A DNA stretch of 64,000 nt, from contig NC_065872.1 in the NCBI RefSeq assembly GCF_933775445.1, positions 12,152,001 through 12,216,000 of the forward strand. The letters run 5' to 3'. Every line of letters starts with the position of its first letter. The first letter of the stretch is position 1. The stretch is from Argentina anserina. Taxonomy: Eukaryota; Streptophyta; Magnoliopsida; Rosales; Rosaceae. Under the pieces are notes generated by a model. The model saw only the letters and a list, made by a program, of their open reading frames with translations. It was not told where the DNA came from and made no database searches. Positions 55,038 to 64,000 of this stretch are shown in pieces. The translations under genes were made by a program, and so were the position numbers.

Positions 55038-55660
55038 CAAGGTTCTAAAAAGCGCTAGGCGGTATGCAGACGGACAACCACCTCCTAGCGCCTAGATGGT
55101 TAGGGGGCGCCTAGGGGGTTTTGAATTATTAAATATTTATTTATTTTTATACATATATTTAAACTATTTTAATAATTAAAAATATATAATGATGTTTAAT
55201 ATTAATTTTAAAAATACTTAAAATAGTCTAAATTCACATAATTTAAGTAGAAAATCCATAAAAATATTTGAAGAAAAAATAAATAATGAAACAAATGCAA
55301 TAGTACTAAATCTCAATTTATTTCTCTCCAAATTATTTCATAACTCATTCGGTATCAAACTCAAACTTAATATTCATATTTCTTTCATCTTCTTCTGTTG
55401 ATGAGATTCAGTTTTCAGAAAATAGACAAAGAGTGAGAGCTGCGGTCTCTTTCAGTTTTTTTTTTAATATTAAATGATGGTTGACCGCCTAAGACTAAAT
55501 ATGACCAATTAGACCGCCTAGGACTGAATAAGGCTGCCTAAGACCGCCTAGGCAGCCGCCTAATTCACAAAACGCCACAGATGGCCGCCGAGGCAAAAAG
55601 CGCGGCGGTGGGTGACCTCTTAGCGCCTAGGCGCTGCCTAGACCGTTTTTTAGAACATTG
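55038..55660. mobile_element. Non-autonomous hAT-like element with CTAGGCGC arrays, inside the copia 2 LTR
   Basis: A 623-bp element. Terminal repeats CAAGGTTCTAAAAAGCG and, from the right, CAATGTTCTAAAAAACG. The flanks TCTATCAA (55030-55037) and TCTATCTC (55661-55668) agree at 6 of 8 positions, an aged 8-bp duplication. Subterminal zones are full of CGCCTAGGCGG-type words around an AT-rich core. Its TIR is similar to that of the element at 48967-49671. No ORF of its own. Confidence 0.75.
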
Positions 55661-55728
55661 TCTATCTCCTAACAAGAAACATATTAGGCTAAGACACACA
55701 ATGGTAGAATTGTTATTCTCCTGGAACA

Positions 55729-55737
55729 CTCCCCCTT
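55729..55737 (-). other. Polypurine tract of copia 2
   Basis: AAGGGGGAG directly precedes the LTR start TGTTCC on the minus strand, the usual second-strand priming site. Confidence 0.7.
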
Positions 55738-55924
55738 GTGTCACATGCGTAGGTTGCATGGCGCACAATGTTGTCTCGGTAAAAACCTTGTCAAGCAAAA
55801 CAAAAACCTTTTGGGTAAAACAAAAGCTTGATTGAAGGGAAAAAGAGCACAACGCACCAACTACTTAAAGATCTTAACATGTAATGTAGACTCCCCCTGA
55901 AGTCTACCAAACTCTAAAGTTCTG

Positions 55925-56843
55925 ATATACGACGCATGCAAATGCTCTTCACATGTTTCACAAAAGTAGATTTAGGCAAACACTTGGTGAACAAATCCGC
56001 AACATTGGATTCTAAACTCACTTGATTGATCCGAACATTCAAGAACTTCTGTTGTTGAACATTGTAGAAAAACTTGGGCGAAATATGCTTGGTGTTGTCT
56101 CCCTTGATGCAACCTAACTTTTTCTGCTCTATGCAAGCAACATTATCTTCATAAAATAAACGTAGGTTGATCAGTTGTAGAGACTAATCCATAAGAATCA
56201 CGAATATGACGAACGAGTGATTATAGCCAAACACATTCTTTAACTGTTTCATGGAGAGCGATGATCGTCGTATTACCAATGGTAAACACATAACCGGTTT
56301 AAGAACGAGTCTTATGAGGGTCAGAGAGGTACCCTGCGTCGGCATAACCAACTAATAAGTTGTTCGGAGTCTTTGCATCGGGGGAAGGAGCTGCATGGGA
56401 CCGGTTGCCGCTCTCGGTTGCCGGCGGTGCTGCCTGCGGCGCCAGTGTGAGGTGGCATGGCCATGGTATTTCTTTGTTGTAAGGATAGAACAATCCCATG
56501 TCAAGGGAACCTTTCGAGTACCAAAACAATTGCTTGATTCCATTTCAATGACGTAGCGTAGGTGCGGAGCTACAGATATATTCGGTCTAGTGCATTGAGC
56601 AAGATACAATAGTACCCCAATTGCACTATGGTATGGAACTTCAAGACCAAGAACTTCTTCATCGTCCTCTTGTGGACCGAATGGATCCTTCTTGATATCT
56701 AGACTTCGGACGACCATGAGAGTAGACAATGGACTGCATAGATCCATATTTAAACGTCAAAGCATATTCTGCGTGTAATTCAACTGGTGGACTAAGTTAT
56801 TGTCGGCCCTATGCACAAGCTCAAGGCTGAGACAAAATTTCGT
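55925..56843 (-). pseudogene. Copia 2: end of reverse transcriptase and RNase H
   Basis: The minus strand reads TKFCLSLELVHRADNN near 56800-56840, then PLSTLMVVRSLDIKKDPFG and VPYHSAIGVLLYLAQCTRP. RNase H-side wording is VGYADAGYLSDPHKTRS (about 56300-56360) and, further down, DNTKHISPKFFYNVQQQ and VADLFTKCLPKSTF. Stops and frame changes separate the parts, and a GC-rich foreign-looking patch lies at about 56370-56460. Confidence 0.8.
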
Positions 56844-56848
56844 CCTCC

Positions 56849-58908
56849 TGTTGGTTGCATCACTTAAGTATGATTATGTGTATTTGTGTGTGAAGCTACC
56901 TACTCCCAAGAATAGGAGATCAAGTTTTAGTAACGAAAAGTGTAGAGTATCGTACCTAAGGGATTGGGAGAAACTAAATTCTAATTAGATTTCCGCAAGA
57001 AAAACATGCATTCTAACTTTTTACAAGTTCACAACCTTAGCCATTTGGAAGCTAAGAGTCATGGAGATGGTATTAACAAGTGGTAGTGAATCGGCTTGGT
57101 TGATTTTAGAATTAAGCTAAGCAAACTAATTCTTGCACAAAAACAACAAAGAAAGATAAATGTAGAGATAGAATCAAAAGAGGAGTACAGAGTTAGGCAT
57201 TGCACCTAGCCTTACTCATGCACAAATGTAACTCAAGATTAATACATAAACATGTTTGACAAATTTCCCCCTAGTGCTTTGGTGAAGTTACCAAGAAACC
57301 AACTAATCATGCAATTTTACAAAGTCTTTTAGAGCCATATTAAATCACACAACCTTAGTCCGAATTATGTTACCTTATAATACAAGTGAGATATGTACCA
57401 CAAGCATAACACCCCCTTAGAGTAATTACACTCATGGCACAAGCATTAAGTGCAAGGTAAGAAATTCAAGCAACTTAATATTTCCCGTAAGAAACACTAA
57501 GCCACCACCTAAAGGCTACTAATGCTCACGGATTCAAGAAGTTGTCAAGTTCAAGTTCCGATTCATTAATTACCTAAATATGTTTCTAGGTGACAAAACT
57601 AACAACACATTTAGTAAGCATTTTAAGTGTAGAAGCCCATAGATTCAACATGCATCAACATCAATTAAGAGTAAAATGAATTCATTAGCACATGAGTTTG
57701 GCTAGAGCTAGCCTAGCCTCAAATCCAACTATTCACAACCCATTAAATACAACAAACCCTTAAAATGAAATACATCAACATAGAAGTAGAGTAAAGAGAG
57801 AAGAGATTACCAAGGGTTTGGTACAAATGATACCAAACCGTACCTCTAAAGGTTCACTACTCACAAAGATGTAATAAGAAAGAAACTGCTTCTAAGTATG
57901 ATATTAATGGGTTCTAACAAAGGAAAAACTTCATGAACACCATACTTTATCCACACAATCTAGGAACAAAGAACAAGGGTTTGAATGATTATGAGTAGAG
58001 GATGAAGAGAGTGAAATGAGTATGGATTTGGTAAAACCCCCACACTATCACATCTCTTTACTCCAACCCAAATCTATGAAACAAGTTTGTGATTGATCAA
58101 AAGTGTAAAGGATCTTTGGTTTTTGGTGAAAACCCAAGACACTTTACACTTCTCTCTACACAACTTGATATCCCAAGACACTTTACACTTCTCTCTACAC
58201 AACTTGATATCTATGACTTAGGCCTAGGAAAACTGTTAAAACTATGGAAAAGATGAAGTTTTGATGGAGTTTTAGTGTGGTAAAGGAGGTTGCACGAATT
58301 TGGGAAGAAAGATGGTATTTAAAGGCTTTAAGGTCACAAATGAAGGGTGAAGATGTAAGGGGACGAATGGCTAGATATAGTGGACAAATGTGGAAGTGCA
58401 AATTGTTGATCTTGTTCTTGAAATAGTCCCCTTTATTTGTCTTTTTCTATCTTGAATTTGAATTTAAATTTAAATCCCCAATTCATAGAGCACAAATTGT
58501 GGATCTTGTTCTTAAAATGGTCCCCTTCAATGTCTTCTTCTATTTTGAATTTGAATTGTAAATTAAAATCCACAATTCATGATTCACCAATGCTCCATTG
58601 ACTTATTGACTTCAGTCACCACCATTTCCGGCAACCGCTTTCTCCTTGTCAGAGTTTATCCAGTATTTTTTGGCGTTGACTTTTGTTTTCTTGTGAAATC
58701 TCCACATTTGCTCTTTTTGGTTTGAAACTTTCACCCGAATGCAGAATGTGCGCTAAATCCACTCTTTTTGACGTGTTTCCAATCATTTGCACATTTTTCT
58801 AGCATAAGTAGTAAACGTAATAAGAAATAGATAAATATACAAAAATATAAAGTAAAAGAATAAGAATAAGAATAAGGCAAACATTACTAGGTTAATATTA
58901 ACCTAACA
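56849..58908. mobile_element. 2.06-kb solo-LTR-like insertion in copia 2
   Basis: Starts TGTTGG, ends CCTAACA and is flanked by a perfect 5-bp duplication CCTCC (56844-56848 and 58909-58913), as for an LTR. It splits the copia 2 reverse transcriptase between the KDL block and TKFCLSL. It encodes no protein domain. Internal duplications include a 38-bp tandem repeat (CCAAGACACTTTACACTTC words at about 58131-58210) and a ~95-bp imperfect repeat (about 58397-58580). A solo LTR of a long-LTR element is most likely; a small non-autonomous LTR element is an alternative. Confidence 0.75.
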
Positions 58909-59502
58909 CCTCCTTAGGTCCTTCATCTCAAATTCCGACTTCAAATAAGATACAGTATCTTCAATCTCATCAAGAGTACCAATTATATTCATGTCATCAA
59001 CGTAAACCGCAATGATGACGAATCAGGAATTTGTCTTTTGTATGAACACGCATGGGCATAGTTCATCATTCTTATACCCTCTCTCTTTCAAGTACTTGTG
59101 CAACCGATTGTACCACATTCTTTCGGATTGCTTCAACCCGTACAACGAACAACGTAATCTGACTGCATGAGCACTCTGTGCTCTGGAGGCACTTGATGGA
59201 GGTAAAGGTAGTCCATATGGAGCTTTCATGTATATCTCTGTGTCAAGATCCCTATAGAGATAAGATGTGACCACATCCATAAGCTGCATGTTTAGTCTTT
59301 CGGACACTAACAGACTAATGAGGTAGCGGAAGGTAATGATGACCATAACAGGAGAATAAGTCTCTTCATAGTTAATGTCAGGTCGTTGTGAGAATCCTTG
59401 CGCCACGAGTCTTACCTTATAACTCACGATCTCATTCATCTCATTACGCTTACGAACGAAGAACCATTTATGTCCAACTGGTTTGACATCTCTTAGAGTC
59501 AA
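58909..59502 (-). pseudogene. Copia 2: N-terminal reverse transcriptase
   Basis: The minus strand encodes HKWFFVRKRNEMNEIVSYK, RLVAQGFSQRPDINYEETYS, CSLYGLKQSERMWYNRLHKY, then the catalytic AVYVDDMNIIG (about 58985-59010). A frame change separates the last part, and the solo-LTR-like insertion follows. Confidence 0.85.
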
Positions 59503-59559
59503 TTCAACCTTTCTGAAAACTTCTCTCTTTGCTAATGAGTCAAGTTTTGCCTGGATTGC

Positions 59560-61345
59560 TTACTTCCACTTCAGCCAATTTGCTATGCGTTCGCATTTAG
59601 CTACATATCGAGGTTTAATGTCGTTTTCAGATATGATCTCATGTGCTGTGGAATAAGCGAAAATGTCATCAATGTATGTAGTGGCTCGGTTTAGGACCGA
59701 CTGCTCACTTGTGCAGTTCACTGAGATTTCGTTGTTCTCTAGCATCAAACAACGTTCCATAGCGTCACACGGTAACACTTGAGTTGATTCATGGACATAG
59801 CTGTAATCAGAGACAACTTCATACGATGGTGATTCATCGTTGATGACGTGTTGTGCATTGGTCATTCGCTTCTTTCTAGGCTTTGAATCCCTAGAGTTTA
59901 TCGGTCTCCCCCTTTTCTTTTGAGGAGCCGATGCCATGCCGGGTCATCTTGGCATCATCGCCACAAGGGACGCCGACAGCGCCGCCACATACGGCTGCAC
60001 TACTGCCGGTTGTCGTCTCACTGTCAGGGACGGTGCCAACGATGCTAGGTCCAGAAGCCTGTCTTCCACGCCCGTGTTTTGGGACATCCAACCATGCCGG
60101 TACATTTGCAGCGGGTATGTTTGATCTCGTCACTTTAGCATATCCCCACGCAGAGACCAGCATGTTAGTACCTATAACCATTGCCCGAGCAACAAGCTGA
60201 ATATGCTTGATGGTTGCCTCTGCTAGACCATTTTGTGAATGAACTTGAGGAACAAGATGTTCAATTTTGATCCCAACAGACATGCAATAATCATCTAAAA
60301 TTTTGGAGATGAATTCTCCAGCATTATCCAAACGAATAGATTTGATAGGATAGTTGGGGTGGTGAGCCCGAAGTTTGATGACCTCAGCTAATAACTTAGC
60401 AAATGCAGCATTCTTTGTGGATAGCAAAGCGATGTGTGACTAACGCGTCGATGCATCAACCAATACCATAAAATATCTAGAAGGTCCGCATTCTAGTTGA
60501 ATAGGTCCACAAATGTCACCTTGGATATGTTTTAAGAATGAAATGTTCTCGGTTGAAGTCTTAGAAAAAGAATGACTTCCTTGGAATTTAGCAAGAGAAC
60601 AAGCTTTGCAAAACCAGCAATGGGCATAAGAAATTTCCATGGAGGCATTAGAAAGCACGAGAGGCATCATAAACTCATGTGAAGGAGGGGATGCCACCAC
60701 TGATGGCATAAAAGCCATGGAGCTGCCGAGAGGGGCAGGCTCGGCCGCACCGTGCAGTACATGGGTAGGCACGGCCTCACCGTGTGGAGCACGGGTGAGG
60801 TGATTCTCCAATCGCTTCCGGGACTTTAAAAATGGATGACCATGTGTATTATTAAGAATTGTAATCATCATATCACGTCCATGGTGCCCAAGACGGGCAT
60901 GCCAAAGCATATAAGAGTCCGAATCACAAAAGTTGCGTTCAACCGCATATGATTCAAAGATTCGAATGGAAGTAAGATACAAACCATTCCCGAGACTCTT
61001 CATCTTCTCTAAGATGCGGCGGTGGCCTGCTTTCTCAGAGGTAACACAAAGATATTCCTCTCCATTCTCAACATAAGTATCGAGGTGAAAACCATTGACA
61101 CGTATGTCCTTAAAACTTAGCAAGGTGCGAGAAGACTTCAGTGCATAAAGAGAGTCAACGACGTTGAGAGTCATACCATTAGGCAACATAAAAGAAGCGG
61201 TTCCTCTTCCTTGAATGATGGATTTCGAGCCAATCATTCTAGTCATCGAAGAAGTCAAAACACTAGATCCGTGAACAACTGCTTGTACCGTAGAACAATG
61301 TGGGTGTTTCCGCAATCAGTTAGACATTCGATTTCGCTGCGGGCT
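59560..61345 (-). pseudogene. Copia 2: protease and integrase
   Basis: The protease start reads IECLTDCGNTHIVLRY at 61270-61345, with DCG where DSG or DTG is usual, then a frame change. The GAG-pre-integrase zinc region follows (LWHARLGHHGRDMM...CWFCKACSLAKF). The integrase core follows, with IQGDICGPI, IRLDNAGEF and SQNGLAEATIKHIQ at 60220-60430. A linker rich in basic residues (KKRGRPINSRDSKPRKKR) lies at about 59880-59935. Several stops and frame changes make this non-functional. Confidence 0.8.
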
Positions 61346-62297
61346 ATCTACAAAATGAAAATTAAGAGAGTCAGCGACATGGGAACAATTCTATACAATA
61401 CACCGTAGAATATTGTAGGAAAGGGAATCTGAACAAAGTGCGATCCCATTGAATGTATCAGATGGCAATAATACTACATTCTTCAACTAAAGAGTTGGGA
61501 AACATGGTATTGAAGTAGTGAAATACCAAACAGTAAGCTAGGGTGGTAGAAACCATTTAAAAACGGTGTAAAAACACATATAAAAGGGCCGGTAAGTGCA
61601 TATAACGAACTTGGAGAAAACCGGAAAACTAACCGGAAAACCATGTCAAAATAACTCAAAACCGGGTGAAATTTGGACTAGGAAAACGTGGCAGTCAGGA
61701 CTGCTGAAAATATGCCAGAAAGATGACGAGAAACGACGTAAAACTTGCCAGAAACCGGTGGCACCGATATTCGGAAAACAGATTGGCGGCAGCCAGAGCT
61801 GCAGGTCTGACAAGGGACGCCAACAGGAATCGGATGGCAGCGTCGGAAATGCCGTCAAATGGCCGGAAGGCTGCCAAAACGCCAGAAAACTTTCTGGAAA
61901 CGCCGAAACAGTAACCAGGTACGGCCAAAGGCCAAACAACGTCATTTTTGACGTTCCGAAGTTCGTTTTCTAAATTTTAAAGTTTTAAATTCACAAAGTA
62001 GTGCTATTGGGGCTCATGTAACCCAAAAGTGACAAATTTAAAAACCACGTGAATTGCACACGTTGATCATCATGCTAAGTGTAAGGTAAATAAAATTCTC
62101 AAAGAGATCATCATGCACGTTGATCATGACGTGCTAAACAAGAAATGAAATTTTTTTATTGAATGCCAATTTTTAATACATCACACATGAATCTCTAATT
62201 CCAAAATCAAAAGACTATTACAAAGTCAATGAAAATAACAATGGCGGTCGGCCATAACAATACTTGAAATCATAAAGCTAGAAGAAACTAAAATCGA
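61346..62297. other. Non-coding stretch between copia 2 knuckle and protease
   Basis: About 0.95 kb without recognisable retroelement coding, in a place where related elements have only a short linker. It includes a GGAAAAC/CCGGAAA-rich patch (61610-61930). It may be a further insertion or a spliced/deleted region. No clear ends or target-site duplication were found. Confidence 0.4.
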
Positions 62298-63344
62298 CTA
62301 ATCAAAGTCAGAAGTATCGATGGTAGTGGCCGGAGGCTTAGCCTTAGAAGCAAGGGGCTCGGGCTTCATGGAGATGTGGTGAGTCTCGATCTCAGGGTCC
62401 TCATCCACATGATTCGATTCGGGTTGTAGAAACTTCTTGTAGGCAGAGTATGCCTTGATCATCTCTTTGCTAGCGCGACAATCGCAATTAAAGTGCTTGA
62501 AGGAGCCACATTTGAAGCATGGAGACTTGCCATTACTAGAAATGGAGGAATGAAGAGGCACACGGCCTCCTTGAGGTTTGGGACGGGGATGACCTCCCCC
62601 GGAGGGTGCGGCACCACCACCATCACGAGTCCAAGTATTGGACTTGGCCCAGACCGGCCTTGTTGCCTCCCACCACGAGAGTTGTTGTTTTGGTGCTAGT
62701 ATGGAGCGTTCCTTGATTGACTCTTTTGCTTAGGAGCTTTCCCATAGTTAGATTGTGGCGTATAAATCTTTTTAGTGCCAACATGTCTATTGTTGTTGTT
62801 GAGGAGGATCTCAGAATGCCTCCATTAAGTCGGCGAAAGACCGGATCTTCCCTTCCTCTACATGAGTGTGGTACGTATGAGCTTGAACCTCATAGTTGAT
62901 TGGAAACGTGTCCAATGTCTTATTGAGAAGATCTAGGTCGGTCTTGATGACACCAATGATGCCAAGATCAGATTGCAGGCATATCATATCCTGATTGAAG
63001 TCATCCACTCTCTTATAGTCCAATAGACGGATGTTATCCCATCTAACGGTCAATTCAAGGAGAAGCTTATCATGAACGTTGTTGTACCGCAAGCGTAGTT
63101 TGTTCCATAATTCTTTAGGATCTTTTACGTTCAAGTATTGCCTCTCAAGAGTTGCATGGATGTGACATCTCATGAAGATGAGAGCTTGAGTCTTGGCCAT
63201 GGGTGAGAAATCAGCAGGAGGGTCGGAAAACATGCCTTTGATCCCTCGGCTCTCAAAAGCGAGTTCCATGTCGGAAACCCAACGGTGGTATTCCTTGCCT
63301 TCTAGATCAAGAAGGCTAAATTCTGGTCGAGATGACGATGACAT
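62298..63344 (-). pseudogene. Copia 2: gag and zinc knuckle
   Basis: Gag starts at ATG 63344 (MSSSSRPEFSLLDLEGKEYH) and runs 177 residues, with WVSDMELAFESRGIKGMFSD and ELWNKLRLRYNNVHDKLLLE, ending at 62811. The zinc knuckle CFKCGSFKHFNCDC is in another frame at 62298-62561. Between them, about 250 bp of degenerate linker has lost the frame. Confidence 0.8.
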
Positions 63345-64000
63345 CTATAAAAACGAATACATAATCGATTAGATTCAAGTATAATAGGAATTAGAAGAGG
63401 TGACGTGCATGGTCACAAGAAAAATCGATGCAGACGGCGATACTCACGATCATACTCAAAACAGCGGTGCACTCAGGCGACCACACGAAAATCGATTGAC
63501 TTCCCTTTCAAAACAATCGTGACTCCCCCAGGACCGTCACACAAAAAACATCGACCAAGAGGGGAAACCCATCTCTCTTTAGTCTCATCGGCGTTATAAG
63601 AAAGGCCGGAATGAAGACAAGAAGAAGGCTAATAGCGCATGATATAATTTATCTATACGTTCAAAAGCGGGAACGTTAATGAAAAATTTACCTTTGAAGG
63701 TGTGGAGAAAACGGGGGTAGCTTCTCTTGAGTGAAGTCGTTGCTTGTGAAGTTCGTGTTTCTTACGTGAATATGCGCGGGAGGGGGGGGGGGAGCAATCT
63801 GGAATGCTTTGGTGCGGGGTCTTGCGGGGCATAAAGTTGATTTTGCGGAGCGAATACGGAGGAGACCCTACGAAGCTGCGGGGGGAAGGGGGGGGGGGGG
63901 AGAGGCTGCAGGGGGTTTGCAGGGAGGTCTGCAAGGACTGCAGGGGACAGCATGTGCGGCGGCCAGCAGCGGGGAGGAGCGGCAGGAGCTGTCCCCGACG
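63345..64000. other. Leader region of copia 2 up to the window edge
   Basis: No gene. G-runs at 63781-63793 and 63880-63900 and CTGCAGGGG words near the end. The 5' LTR and primer-binding site were looked for and not found, so they lie outside or are lost. Confidence 0.4.

Larger units (their letters stand above)
54915..64000 (-). mobile_element. Ty1/copia retrotransposon 2, decayed and nested, 5' LTR not seen
   Basis: Minus-strand copia remains in the order gag (63344-62811), zinc knuckle (62561-62298), protease/integrase (61340-59900), reverse transcriptase (59502-58914 and 56843-56352) and RNase H (to about 55925), then a polypurine tract and 3' LTR. The polypurine tract AAGGGGGAG (55729-55737, minus strand) is followed by the LTR start TGTTCCAGG at 55728. 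The LTR continues to about 54915 and is interrupted by the element at 55038-55660. Frames are broken many times. The 5' LTR was not found before the window end, so the right limit is the window edge. Confidence 0.75.

Noticed and set aside
63653..63953. Proline-rich minus-strand frames near the window end
   Set aside because: They are translations of G-runs in the retrotransposon leader and have no Met-initiated conserved product.

Overview
The window is nuclear DNA of a flowering plant. Nearly every host gene is split by AT-rich GT-AG introns, and the products are typical eudicot ones: an NPH3 protein, an MSL channel, a plant asparagine synthetase, annexins, a PLS-class PPR protein and a DUF4057 protein. 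The repeats are plant Ty1/copia and hAT DNA transposons. The copia polyproteins look rosaceous to me (Fragaria/Rosa/Potentilla type), but that is an impression, not a measured result.

Layout. About 1-31.6 kb is gene-rich: an NPH3/BTB protein (+, 5' end missing), organellar ribosomal protein uL23 (-), a ROCK1-type UDP-GlcNAc/GalNAc transporter (-), an E-class PPR protein (+), an unrecognised gene start at 13.76 kb, asparagine synthetase (+, 14 exons), a CID-less PCF11-like zinc-finger protein (-), an MSL10-type mechanosensitive channel (-), a TLD-domain protein (-) and a nuclear tRNA-Arg(ACG) (+). About 34.6-48.7 kb holds a direct pair of annexin D2-like genes (+) with matching five-exon structures and related promoter blocks. 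They are separated by a GC-rich TIR-like element and a complete but inactivated 5.4-kb copia element. A DUF4057 gene (-) follows at 50.4-52.0 kb. From about 52.3 kb to the end it is nested transposons: a 2.2-kb hAT element with 0.5-kb internal tandem repeats, then a second, decayed copia element on the minus strand whose 3' LTR is split by a 0.6-kb hAT-like element and whose reverse transcriptase is split by a 2.06-kb solo-LTR-like insertion.

The most unusual content is a family of gene-capturing hAT elements. Two copies (14472-15637 and 32176-33715, opposite orientations) share subterminal GTACGGG/GGATACG arrays and short CTAT-type terminal repeats, and each has a perfect 8-bp target-site duplication. 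One carries two exons and an intron of a DUF538 gene. The other carries an exon of the cytosolic ribosomal protein L18a (eL18) gene. Counting these, five hAT or hAT-like elements can be delimited. At least three sit in or next to host-like open frames or exons.

The host genes do not form a pathway; this is ordinary plant gene order. Exon joins were worked out by hand from splice consensus, frame continuity and family resemblance. UTR ends are not determined.
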